DNA from: a virus
DNA length: 39,016 bases
Virus record (IMG/VR): IMGVR_UViG_3300025099_000054
Span: 1 to 39,016 of that record
Reading direction: 5' to 3' (one strand)
The notes beneath the pieces were generated by a model, which did no database searches, was not told where the DNA came from, and saw nothing but the letters and a program-made list of their open reading frames with translations. Within the stretch, counting starts at the first letter, position 1; each line of letters opens with the position of its first letter. Positions 1 through 9,107 of the stretch are shown piece after piece. Position numbers and translations under genes: made by a program.

Positions 1-1900
1 CTGTGTAGAAGATAATTCTATGTTTGAGGCATCTAATTCTAATCCTTGTGATAATTTTATATCAAAATTTGAACCATCAAAAGAAAGATAATTTGTTGCA
101 CTTCCTGCTAATTCAAATTTAGTCGTACCACCATCTGTTCCAACTATAAATCCTGCCGTAGATTGGTCAAAGTGTGAAAAACTTGTTTTTCCAATAGACA
201 TAAACCTATCAGTACCATCATCTTTTAGTGTTATGGAATTCGCTGCTCCAATTTGGATAAATGAAGTAGATGCTCCAACCATCTTAATTTTACCCTCACC
301 AAGACTCATACTTGCGTGTGTAGATGATAATTCTATATTTGTAGCATCTAACTCAAGTCCTTGTGAAAGTTTTATGTCAAAATTAGAACCATCATATGAT
401 AGGTAATTGGTAGCACTTCCAACCATTTCAAATTTAGGTACGGTTGAATCCATACCAACTATAATACCTTGAGTAGATTGGTCAAAATGAGTAAAGGAAG
501 TTTTACTTCCCATAGTCATAAAGTTATCGGTAGCCCCACCTTGTATTATTACTGGATTTGCTGAACCAATTGTTATTTTTGCATTTGTTCCATCCAATAC
601 AATAGTTTGATCATTAAGTGACATGGACTTTTGTGTAGATGAAATCTGTAAATCACCATTATTTGCATCAAGTTCAAATGTTCTTGTATCAATATCTACA
701 CCAGTATCAAATTTAAAATGTCCTGCTGAACCTACAAAAGAAACTTGTGGTCTATTTTGTGTGTTATTATGTGCTAACCATACACCTTCAGTTCCGTAAC
801 TTCCACTTCCCCCCATACCAATACTGATATATGGATTTGCATTTCCACCTTGAAAATGTAATTGACGATTTGTTCCCAACGACATTGAAGCTTCTTGTGA
901 AGATAATTCAAAACCAGTCGCTACTATATTTAATTCTGTAACGGATATATCAAGGTCTGAACCAGTAATTGCAAATGAACCATTATTAAATGTTATTCCA
1001 CCATCGTCATCACCAAATCTGAAATTACCATCACCATCCATATAAACACCACTACCAGTAGTCATAGAGATAAACCCTACATCAGGACCCATCTTAAATG
1101 TAGGTGTACCACTTCCTTCCACAATCAATTTACCTTGTGGGTAACTTGAGTTGTGTCCAAAACTCATAGAAGCGTGGGTTGTAGAGACTTGTATGGTTGA
1201 TGCAGATATTTCAAGTTTTTGAGATGCTATATCTAAGTTACCATGCTGTAATTTTATAAAATCGGTTGCGTCACCAATATGAAATTCAGGATTCGCATTA
1301 TTATTTGCGAACCAAAAACCTTCAGTTGTAGAATCTACACTATTTTTCCCAGTTGCTATGTATCCCTTGGCGTGATTTCCAGATATTTCGATTTGTTTCG
1401 AACTATTAGAACCAACAAAAACTTTACCTTGTGCACCATCAAGTTTAATAGCATGACCACCATCAGAGGTTTCACCTATCGACATACTTGCGTTTGTAGA
1501 ACTAATTTCAATATTATTTGCGTCTAATTCAAAGGCATTTGATTGAATTTCCATATTTCCATTAGAACCACTAATGTAATTACCATCGGATACACTACCA
1601 AGTAGGAATGTTGGAGTGACTAATTGTATTGAACTACCACTAATTACTGCTGTATCAGTACTTATATCTAATAGAGTTCCATTAAATTTTATATGTCCAC
1701 CAGTTCCCACCGCTGAAAACAATGGTGTTGTACCTGCCGCAACTGCAAGCATTATTCCTATCTCACCATAAGCTTTATCTTGAAGGGCTACACTTGGTTG
1801 AATAGCTATAAATGGACTATTACTATTACCCCTCATAATAATTTCTTGACTTGAACCCAATGACATGGAAGCATGTGTCGTAGATAGTTCAAGTGTAGGT
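1..1900 (-). repeat. Tandem protein repeats in the distal fibre region
   Basis: At least seven copies of a block with consensus ELDAxxIE[LI]SSTHASMSLG occur at about 1-60, 300-370, 620-660, 880-920, 1160-1200, 1480-1530 and 1860-1900, spaced roughly 260-380 bases. Between copies the pattern is also shared (for example SFSHFDQSTxGxIVGxD, then a NYLSxDGSNFDIKLSQGLEL element in the two leftmost copies). The leftmost copies are the most alike, which suggests recent duplication toward the C-terminus. The array continues beyond the left window edge. Confidence 0.85.
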
Positions 1901-4900
1901 GTATCTAATTCAAATAAAGTTGTCTTAATTGATACACCATTACTCGAATCATATCTTAAAAAGTTTTGGGCTCCATCACCAGCGTAAAATCTTGGGTTTC
2001 CACCATTATAACCCAGTTGGATTCCTTCATTTGCGAAGGTATGAGAGTTTATGGATATTTCTGAATTATTTCCATTTGCATTAAGTCTAATTCCAGCTCC
2101 TGGACTTGAAAAGTTCGTATCATTAATAGTCCATCCACCAATACTACCTCCAGTAAATTTAGCATTTGAACCTGTTACATCACCATTTTGTTTTACATTA
2201 AATTTTGATGTACTGATGAACATATATCTTGGGTCATCAACCCCACCTTCTAATGGACTACCACTAATGAATAGGTCACTACTGAATAAAGAGGAACTAC
2301 CAATTGTAAATCCACCGATTAAACCTGAACTTGCAGATATTGAACCTTGAAATGTAGCTCCACTTGCAAATAAAATACCATCTTTATCCACACCAAAGTT
2401 CGGCCCCATTTTTATGTAATAACCTGACGAGTCACCACCTTCAGGTGTAAAGTCTATATAATACTCATCTCTTAATTGTGGAAAAGCTGCTGAACTATCA
2501 GTATTAGGTCCTTGGTCTGATTTATAAAGTGCTGCACCATCTGCATCTAATGTAGCATTTGAACCTGATAATTTACTACCAAATATTTTCCAACCAGCTA
2601 TTGAACCTGATTTAAATGTAGCAAGACCATCAGATGTTATAGAGGCAGATGCGTTTAATACCGTAGAAGGTGAACCTGCTATAACTGCTGGTGTTGTAAT
2701 TGAATCAACGGTGATATCACCACGAACAGTTAATACATTATCTATGTATTGTAAATATTGAGCGGCAGATTTGTCACCGAGTAAAACTGCAGAACCTGTT
2801 ATTTCTCCAGTATCTTTTAATTTTAATATTTCACCAACAGAAACCGTTCCCTCAGAAACATCTAATCCACCTACACTTCCACCCTCAAGTTGTAATGACG
2901 ATGCTGATACCTCACCAGTTGCTCTTACTTGAAAGTTGGATGATGATATGAAAAAGTCCGTACCTGTTGCAGAACCACTTATAAAAAAGTTTGGTCTATC
3001 ATTAGGTCCTGAAAATAAAGAGTCGTTATTAAGTTTAAATGCACCTATTGATGCGGATACAAACTTAGCGAAACCCTCAGATGTAATGGCTGCCAATGCA
3101 GTTTGTGCATTAGTACCAGCTGGAGAAAATATATTATTAACACTTAAATCAGCATCAATTACAGCGTCAGCACCTATTTTGAGTAAATTATTCTTTGGGT
3201 CTAAGTGAAACAACGATGAGCTAATTTCAATATTACCAGTACTACCACTTATGAATTGTAATGGCTCTTGACCTATAAAAAATGCATCTGTTCTGATATC
3301 GAGTTCTGCTGGGTCTGTTCTAAATTTAAAGTAACTTCCACTATGCCCAACTAATTCTAATCCAACTCCACCGTTTGTATAATCATCTGTAATGTTTGAT
3401 AACACCGAACCACTATATAGTAGAAAACCAGGTCCTTGACTTGGATATGCTGAACCACTTGTAAATCCTTTATATCCTATACTACGGATAAATCCTGAAC
3501 TTACACCTGCCATTTCGATACCACCACCGATTGAACTACCGATATACATGGAACCACTTAATACATTATCATCTCCAAGTATGTAAGAATTACCACCTTG
3601 AAATGTTGATGCTGAAGCAAATGATATTGTTTCTGCAATATTATTATTTACATCATAAAATTCTGCCAAAAACTCGTAATCATCAGGTCGTTCTTGAGTT
3701 AATGGTGGTACAGGTGCTATAACTTGTATAAAATTAGGTGAAAATCCAGTATCAGTAGCAGGAGTAATACTTACATCGGATACATGAAATCTTCCACCAA
3801 ATACTACAAATTGTAAAACTCCTGTTCCATCCCTTACTGGTGAAAAGGTCTCGTTTATTGTTCCGAAATCTTGTATATTACCATCTGTAACTTTTAAGAA
3901 GCCTGGTTTATTATTTATATTAGTTAATTGAAATCCAAGTTGACTTCCAAAATCATGGTTGTTTTCAAAACCTGAACCCGAAATAAATATTGCTGCTAAA
4001 CCTTGATTTGATATGGATTCATCTATATTTGTTTTAGGTCCTGTGAAACCTAATACATTTGCACTTATTTCATATTCCGTATCTTTGAGGTAACTTATTG
4101 GTAATGAACCAGTTTGTTGGAATAATAGGAAGTCATCCTTACCTAAATTCGATCCTGAAACCGCTACTGAATTTAATATATATTGAGAGTCTTGAGTCAA
4201 TAATGTATTTGAGCCAGATGACCAATATAAATTTACATGGTCTTGACTGTGAAAGTAACCAATTCTTTGATTACCTGCTCCAAATACATTAAATAATAAT
4301 TCAGGTGATTCAATTTGTTGGTCGGACACCATTTCAAAATCACCAAAGGCATCCTTATTTCTTGCGTAAACTTTAACCCTATCTATATCTCCACTAAATG
4401 TTCTTAACCTTGATAATCTAATATCAGCATATGACCTAAAATTTACAGTCGATATTGATTGAGTTGGTAATGGTGAAAATGAAGCAGTAAACTCAAACCC
4501 TTCATTTGCTAGTGGAACAATTACTTCCCTTTCAGGTGAATCTTCATCGAAACGAGTATCTATTATTGTAAATGGTGTACTTGGTATTAGTGTTTCGGCA
4601 TTTTTAACATTCTCAATGTCACTTTTATATGAAGTAGGAACTTCATGAAAATCTTTAAGTTCAAATTTAGAAGTATCAACTTGAGGATTTTTTATTGTTA
4701 ATTCACCACCAATTAATTTTGCATCAAATTCACTACCCGCCTTTTTAGTAATGGTGAATTTATCCCCTTCTGGTGACGAACGGCGAGCTCTTCTTCTACC
4801 CTTTCTTACAAATGAATTATTACCACCACCACCGAATAGTTTAGTACGAAATGTATTTTTTTCTTTCTTAAGAAATTTACCAGGTTCTTCAATTTGTTTG

Positions 4901-5481
4901 GTATTTGTTGTATTACCTAATTCCTCAGGTGATGGTTCACCAGTAACATTACCTGTTTGTTGAGCAGAACCACTTGGTGTAGTTGTGGTTATATAAGGTT
5001 TTACAATCTCTGAAACAACCATTCTTGGTTGTTGATAAAAAAGTATTGGTTGGGTATTTACTCCAGCAGCACTAACATAAATTTTTCTTGTATATCTTAC
5101 ATTATAAACACCTTGAAAGTCGATGGGCACATCAGTTTTTGATGGGTCAAGTTCACCAACTACAGTTAATGTTGCATCACCAAATAGATTAATATCCTCA
5201 TAAACTTCAATAGAAACTCTACGAGAAGTTCCTTCAAGGTAACCAGCCACAGGTTCGGTATAGATTACAGCACCTGTATCGTCATTCGTAATTTCGAATT
5301 TTATTTCAGTCTGAGGTTTTAATAGATTTGAACCACCGATTAAAAAAGAACTTTTACCTTGAGTTATTACCTCAGGTACTTCAACTACATTAAAATAGAG
5401 AGATATTGGTGCGTCATCTTCAATCAAAACATCAATATTTGCTAAACCTTGTGGTTCATTAAATCGTCTTGGGACTGACAT
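1..5481 (-). CDS. Giant tail-fibre / baseplate-appendage protein, 3' end outside the window
   Basis: An uninterrupted minus-strand frame runs from an ATG at 5481 to the window edge: 1827 codons and no stop, so the C-terminus is missing. AGGAGA lies upstream of the ATG. The first ~250 residues look like beta-sandwich attachment domains, followed by a Gly/Asn/Arg-rich linker (about 4760-4870). The middle carries motifs of the type S-I-G-G-[WF]-x-I (about 2110-2160, 2290-2330, 2580-2610 and 3010-3060), common in phage fibre shafts. The distal third repeats a block ending in IE[LI]SSTHASMSLG. Ser/Gly/Asn-rich composition and divergent placement from a regulator fit a late structural gene for a long fibre that contacts the host surface. 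The sequence shows the architecture; the fibre role is inferred from composition, repeats and the neighbouring baseplate-type genes. Which receptor it binds cannot be read here. Confidence 0.8.
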   Translation of the reverse strand, partial: MSVPRRFNEPQGLANIDVLIEDDAPISLYFNVVEVPEVITQGKSSFLIGGSNLLKPQTEIKFEITNDDTGAVIYTEPVAGYLEGTSRRVSIEVYEDINLFGDATLTVVGELDPSKTDVPIDFQGVYNVRYTRKIYVSAAGVNTQPILFYQQPRMVVSEIVKPYITTTTPSGSAQQTGNVTGEPSPEELGNTTNTKQIEEPGKFLKKEKNTFRTKLFGGGGNNSFVRKGRRRARRSSPEGDKFTITKKAGSEFDAKLIGGELTIKNPQVDTSKFELKDFHEVPTSYKSDIENVKNAETLIPSTPFTIIDTRFDEDSPEREVIVPLANEGFEFTASFSPLPTQSISTVNFRSYADIRLSRLRTFSGDIDRVKVYARNKDAFGDFEMVSDQQIESPELLFNVFGAGNQRIGYFHSQDHVNLYWSSGSNTLLTQDSQYILNSVAVSGSNLGKDDFLLFQQTGSLPISYLKDTEYEISANVLGFTGPKTNIDESISNQGLAAIFISGSGFENNHDFGSQLGFQLTNINNKPGFLKVTDGNIQDFGTINETFSPVRDGTGVLQFVVFGGRFHVSDVSITPATDTGFSPNFIQVIAPVPPLTQERPDDYEFLAEFYDVNNNIAETISFASASTFQGGNSYILGDDNVLSGSMYIGSSIGGGIEMAGVSSGFIRSIGYKGFTSGSAYPSQGPGFLLYSGSVLSNITDDYTNGGVGLELVGHSGSYFKFRTDPAELDIRTDAFFIGQEPLQFISGSTGNIEISSSLFHLDPKNNLLKIGADAVIDADLSVNNIFSPAGTNAQTALAAITSEGFAKFVSASIGAFKLNNDSLFSGPNDRPNFFISGSATGTDFFISSSNFQVRATGEVSASSLQLEGGSVGGLDVSEGTVSVGEILKLKDTGEITGSAVLLGDKSAAQYLQYIDNVLTVRGDITVDSITTPAVIAGSPSTVLNASASITSDGLATFKSGSIAGWKIFGSKLSGSNATLDADGAALYKSDQGPNTDSSAAFPQLRDEYYIDFTPEGGDSSGYYIKMGPNFGVDKDGILFASGATFQGSISASSGLIGGFTIGSSSLFSSDLFISGSPLEGGVDDPRYMFISTSKFNVKQNGDVTGSNAKFTGGSIGGWTINDTNFSSPGAGIRLNANGNNSEISINSHTFANEGIQLGYNGGNPRFYAGDGAQNFLRYDSSNGVSIKTTLFELDTPTLELSTTHASMSLGSSQEIIMRGNSNSPFIAIQPSVALQDKAYGEIGIMLAVAAGTTPLFSAVGTGGHIKFNGTLLDISTDTAVISGSSIQLVTPTFLLGSVSDGNYISGSNGNMEIQSNAFELDANNIEISSTNASMSIGETSDGGHAIKLDGAQGKVFVGSNSSKQIEISGNHAKGYIATGKNSVDSTTEGFWFANNNANPEFHIGDATDFIKLQHGNLDIASQKLEISASTIQVSTTHASMSFGHNSSYPQGKLIVEGSGTPTFKMGPDVGFISMTTGSGVYMDGDGNFRFGDDDGGITFNNGSFAITGSDLDISVTELNIVATGFELSSQEASMSLGTNRQLHFQGGNANPYISIGMGGSGSYGTEGVWLAHNNTQNRPQVSFVGSAGHFKFDTGVDIDTRTFELDANNGDLQISSTQKSMSLNDQTIVLDGTNAKITIGSANPVIIQGGATDNFMTMGSKTSFTHFDQSTQGIIVGMDSTVPKFEMVGSATNYLSYDGSNFDIKLSQGLELDATNIELSSTHASMSLGEGKIKMVGASTSFIQIGAANSITLKDDGTDRFMSIGKTSFSHFDQSTAGFIVGTDGGTTKFELAGSATNYLSFDGSNFDIKLSQGLELDASNIELSSTQ

Positions 5482-5510
5482 TAAGAGATTTCTCCTATAA
5501 GATGTTTTAA

Positions 5511-5517
5511 ATAAATA
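5511..5517 (-). promoter_or_regulatory. Candidate phage promoter motif TATTTAT (toward the fibre gene)
   Basis: Reading toward the fibre gene, the intergenic region holds GATATTTATTT; its TATTTAT core ends 29 nt before the ATG at 5481. The same 7-mer in the opposite direction at 5538 serves the divergent regulator with the same 29-nt gap. No host -35/-10 pair is evident. Promoter function is inferred from recurrence in other intergenic gaps. Confidence 0.45.
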
Positions 5518-5537
5518 TCTAAATTTATGAAATTGAC

Positions 5538-5544
5538 TATTTAT
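5538..5544 (+). promoter_or_regulatory. Candidate phage promoter motif TATTTAT (toward the RHH gene)
   Basis: ACTATTTATGG lies 29 nt upstream of the ATG at 5574. It forms an inverted repeat with ATAAATA at 5511-5517, the layout of two back-to-back promoters. The 20 nt between them could also hold an operator for the RHH protein, but no separate palindrome is clear. Confidence 0.45.
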
Positions 5545-5573
5545 GGTATGGATAAAGTAAGGAGATTATCGGT

Positions 5574-5747
5574 ATGAAAAAAGAAAAAGTTTCTTTTACC
5601 GTAGATAGAGATTTATACCTATGGTTTAAACTTCATGTGAAGGATGAAAGGACAAGTATGAGCGCACTTGTAAACAAGTATATAATGGATTTAAAAAATA
5701 GTAGGGAAAGTAGACCTAAAAATCTACTAAAAACTAATCAAAATTAA
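5574..5747 (+). CDS. Small ribbon-helix-helix (Arc/MetJ/CopG-type) DNA-binding protein, 57 aa
   Basis: The 57-residue product starts MKKEKVSFTVDRDLYLWFK and continues with ERTSMSALVNKYIMDL. This is the ribbon-helix-helix pattern: an alternating beta strand (KVSFTV), helix A (DLYLWFKLHV), a turn containing the typical TSMS, and helix B (ALVNKYIMDLK). RHH proteins bind DNA as dimers through the strand. The ATG is preceded by AAGGAG at good spacing. The gene is alone on the plus strand, diverges from the fibre gene and converges on the Mre11-Rad50 gene, with the two 3' ends overlapping by 14 bp. A repressor or activator of the divergent region, possibly self-regulating, is inferred from position. 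An antitoxin is less likely because no toxin-like partner is adjacent. Confidence 0.75.
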   Translation: MKKEKVSFTVDRDLYLWFKLHVKDERTSMSALVNKYIMDLKNSRESRPKNLLKTNQN

Positions 5748-8700
5748 TTTGACTAAAACCTTTTTCTTTCTTAATTTCTAATAGGGAATCTACGGTATCT
5801 CTCATGGATTCAATATGAGATACAATGAAACAGAATTGAAATTGTGATTTTAAGTATTGAAATAACATATAGACAGAATTTAAGTTATCTGAATCCATAT
5901 TACCAAACCCCTCATCAATAGCTAAAAAGTTAGGTCTTGGTAGGTTACACACATTAATTAATCCAACACGGATAGCTAAAGAACTAATGAATCGTTCCAT
6001 TCCACTACTCAACTCAAGAGGCCATATATTATCCTCATCATATGTCAAGTATGTATTAATGTTTTTACCATCCATTTCCAACACGATACCAAAGTCTACC
6101 ATTTGAGAAAGTATATCATTAACCTCACCCTCAATCGTAGGTAAAGCCTTTTCTATGAGTTCATATGGTACACCATCTCGTTTGATGGCGTCCATGTAGT
6201 ATTTATAGGCTTCATGTTTAGTTTCTAAATCTTGAACCTCGTTCATCGTGTCTAAGATTGTTTTTTTCTTTGTTTCATTTACTTGTATTTCAGCATGAGC
6301 TGTTTGTATTTTAGAATCGATAGTATCTATTTGATATTCTAAGTCATCAATTTTATTCTTTAATTTATCTATATCGTTTTCGACTTTATTATTATATTCT
6401 ATATCAGTTTCACTATCGTTGTACTTCTGTATCTTTTCTTCTAATTGTTTTATTTTAAGTAAAGTAGTTTTTTTCTTTTCTTTAAGTAATGTTGATTCTG
6501 AATCTAAACGATTTTGTGAGATTTCAATATCTCTTAACGCCTCAACACTTCTATCATAATCTACTTTCTTATCATGATACTCCATTAACTCAGATATTTT
6601 ATCATCTATACCATCCAACTCTTCTAATTTTTCTCGAGCCAAACCTTTGTCATTATCAAGAGATTCTTTTGTACTTATGGCGTCTAATGTAAAAGGATTA
6701 CTCATACAATAATCACAATTATCATCCCATTCTAAATTACCAAGTTTTTCAATTTTATCAAGTTTATTTTTTACTTCAATTTTTAATTTATCGATATCAA
6801 CCTTGATTTCTTTTTTATGTTCTTGAAAATGAGTCAACTGAAGATACTTTCCATTTACATCATCATCAGAATATGTATCAATTTTTCGTTTGAATTCTTT
6901 TATCTTAGTCTTGTTATCCTGTTGTGTTCCAACTAACGAACCCATACGAGTATCAATACCCAGTAACTCCTCTTCTAATAAACTCTTTCCACTTTCAAGT
7001 TTATCAATATTCATAATAGACTCGTCAATAGGTTTTAGTTTCTTAGTCATCTGTATAACTTGATTACTGAAATCAGTTCTTCTATCTGTAAGACTTTTTT
7101 TCTGATTTCTTAAATCTGTCTGTACTTGTTCGTACTGTTTATTCTGTTTTTCTAAATCTGCAAGTTCAACATCATAATCAGTTCTATTGAAGTTTCTTAA
7201 TATAGCAGATACCTCATTTATTTCTTCACTAGCTCTTGTATAAAGTAAATCAAAAATACCCATACCCATGAACTGAGCTAAAAGGTCTTTTCTTTCTTTC
7301 TGTGTTTTATCAATAAAAACAGTTGAGTTGTTCTGTAATGAAAGTGCCGTTAATACAAAATCATCGTATGTACCAATCACTCTTTTGATATTCAAATTAG
7401 TTGTTCGTCTTTGGTCTCCATTCAACGACACAATCTCATCACTATCATCAATCATCCAAAAATCTACATTTACCTTTACATGACCATTTCGTTGTTTTTT
7501 GGCCTTTCTTTCTATAAAGTAATCGATGTCGTCTATCACCAAATGTGCTTTACAATTGAACTGACCTTTTTTGTTATTCAATACATTACCAGCTTTAAAG
7601 GCTCGTGAAGAAGTATCAAATAAACAGAATGATACGGCATCTAATAAAGATGACTTACCACTCGCGTTCGGTGCGAACATTCCAATAATCCCATTGAGTT
7701 TAGTGAAGTCTATTACATTATCTTCACCATAACTAAACATATTCGACCATTCAAATCTTTTTATTTTCCAAAATATATTTCTATTTACATCATCATCAGG
7801 TAGGTCTGAGTTTAACTCATCGTTGATGTCTTTTATCTTTAACAATGTCTTATCATCTACGATATGGTTTCTACCTAAATAATCCTCAATCAATTCGTAT
7901 TGAAAATCAGGATTTTGTACATCTCCAACATCAACAACCTGACCATCTCTAACTCTTTCGGTCAATCTATCGGTTCTTGATACAGCTATCTCCTTTATAC
8001 CATATTTGGTCTGTATTATACTCAAGGCCTTCTTAAGTTGGACAGAGTCGGTATCAGATACCCTTACTCTTAACCTGGCCTTTTCTGGCATATCTTTTAC
8101 ATTAGGAACCTTACCTTCTGTGATATCCATTGTGTAGTATCCATAATCATTATGAATTCTAATATATTTTGATTTTCTCTTTGGAACATCCCATAGTAAA
8201 TAGCCATGGTCTAAACCTTCTCCGTGATTCTGTTGAACCAATGAACCACAATATGAGATAGTTTCCTCTTTATTCAAGTGCTGTCTCTTATGGATATCAC
8301 CAAGTAATCCCATATCATATCCATCGAATTTGGTAATCTTAACATCACTTGGAAGTCTATATCCTAAGTCTGTCTCACATCTATCTACGGTTCCATGAAA
8401 CAATACAATTTTAGTATCACCTTCTACTTGGTCTGATGTGATAAAGTCTTTTTCATCACTCCAACAATCCCAAACTACGAATTGTGTGTCAGCACAAGTA
8501 TAGATTCCACTATCTTTTAGGTAATGTAAATCAGGATGATTTAAATTCTCTACAATTGGAGTAAGCACATCCATACGAGAACGATTGTTTAAATTACAAT
8601 CGTGATTTCCAGCAATTATTATTGTCGGTACTATATCAGATAGATTCTTAAATAACCTTGATAGTTGGTCTACCAATTCAGGTGACATATCAGTTTTTGA

Positions 8701-8883
8701 GTGTGCAATATCACCACCAATATAAGCAACAGCATTGTCTTTGTTTTCTCTGACCTTTTCGTAGAGACGATTGAATACTTCTTCGTATTCTGTATGTCGC
8801 TTCAAGTTTCGGATTTGAATATCCGAAATGTGATGTATGTGTTTAAGTTTTCGAAAAGGAACTTTTACAACATTTTTTATCAA
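5734..8883 (-). CDS. Fused Mre11-Rad50 (SbcD-SbcC) recombination nuclease, T4 gp47+gp46 functions in one chain
   Basis: The 1049-residue protein joins two normally separate subunits. Residues ~1-260 are a calcineurin-like phosphoesterase with motifs DIQ (21-23), GGDIAH (56-61), GNHD (92-95), H163 and GDIH (195-198). Residues ~365-1049 are a Rad50/SbcC ATPase: Walker A FAPNASGKSS (403-412), coiled coil ~560-900 with a CDYC zinc hook (723-726), signature LSSGMERF (~958-965), Walker B NFLAIDEGF (~985-993) and a terminal VSHI switch. Such complexes process DNA ends for recombination and, in T4, help degrade host DNA. Two metal ligands differ from the usual Mre11 pattern: DxH is DIQ and GHxH is GDIH, so nuclease chemistry may be altered. 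The start overlaps the preceding stop (ATGA). No frameshift is seen; the fusion is a single open frame. Confidence 0.93.
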   Translation of the reverse strand: MIKNVVKVPFRKLKHIHHISDIQIRNLKRHTEYEEVFNRLYEKVRENKDNAVAYIGGDIAHSKTDMSPELVDQLSRLFKNLSDIVPTIIIAGNHDCNLNNRSRMDVLTPIVENLNHPDLHYLKDSGIYTCADTQFVVWDCWSDEKDFITSDQVEGDTKIVLFHGTVDRCETDLGYRLPSDVKITKFDGYDMGLLGDIHKRQHLNKEETISYCGSLVQQNHGEGLDHGYLLWDVPKRKSKYIRIHNDYGYYTMDITEGKVPNVKDMPEKARLRVRVSDTDSVQLKKALSIIQTKYGIKEIAVSRTDRLTERVRDGQVVDVGDVQNPDFQYELIEDYLGRNHIVDDKTLLKIKDINDELNSDLPDDDVNRNIFWKIKRFEWSNMFSYGEDNVIDFTKLNGIIGMFAPNASGKSSLLDAVSFCLFDTSSRAFKAGNVLNNKKGQFNCKAHLVIDDIDYFIERKAKKQRNGHVKVNVDFWMIDDSDEIVSLNGDQRRTTNLNIKRVIGTYDDFVLTALSLQNNSTVFIDKTQKERKDLLAQFMGMGIFDLLYTRASEEINEVSAILRNFNRTDYDVELADLEKQNKQYEQVQTDLRNQKKSLTDRRTDFSNQVIQMTKKLKPIDESIMNIDKLESGKSLLEEELLGIDTRMGSLVGTQQDNKTKIKEFKRKIDTYSDDDVNGKYLQLTHFQEHKKEIKVDIDKLKIEVKNKLDKIEKLGNLEWDDNCDYCMSNPFTLDAISTKESLDNDKGLAREKLEELDGIDDKISELMEYHDKKVDYDRSVEALRDIEISQNRLDSESTLLKEKKKTTLLKIKQLEEKIQKYNDSETDIEYNNKVENDIDKLKNKIDDLEYQIDTIDSKIQTAHAEIQVNETKKKTILDTMNEVQDLETKHEAYKYYMDAIKRDGVPYELIEKALPTIEGEVNDILSQMVDFGIVLEMDGKNINTYLTYDEDNIWPLELSSGMERFISSLAIRVGLINVCNLPRPNFLAIDEGFGNMDSDNLNSVYMLFQYLKSQFQFCFIVSHIESMRDTVDSLLEIKKEKGFSQINFD

Positions 8884-9107
8884 CTATTATCCTTGATGTA
8901 TTTTTTGACTTTTGTAATGAGTTTGTTGGGTACTATTAAATCCCACGAAGTTTCTTCCTTGAATGTCCCACTCTCATAATAAGTAGTTGTAGATTTTCCA
9001 AGATTGAATTTTTTTAGCACTTCTTCTTTTAGTTGTCCACTTGTGATGTGAACTTTCCATTCTTCATCGTTAAATTTCCAAATCGATTCCTGCTGTTTTC
9101 TTGCCAC
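8880..9107 (-). CDS. Small protein of unknown function between primase and Mre11-Rad50
   Basis: A 75-residue frame with a GTG start overlaps the 3' end of the primase gene by 38 nt and the Mre11-Rad50 start by 4 nt. A GAGG lies about ten bases upstream of the GTG. The product is mixed-charge with a Trp-rich start (SIWKFNDEEWKVHI) and a Lys-rich C-terminus, with no membrane segment or recognisable catalytic motif. Its position between replication and recombination genes suggests an accessory factor for one of them, by analogy with small genes scattered among T4 45-47. I do not recognise the family. Confidence 0.6.
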   Translation of the reverse strand: MARKQQESIWKFNDEEWKVHITSGQLKEEVLKKFNLGKSTTTYYESGTFKEETSWDLIVPNKLITKVKKYIKDNS

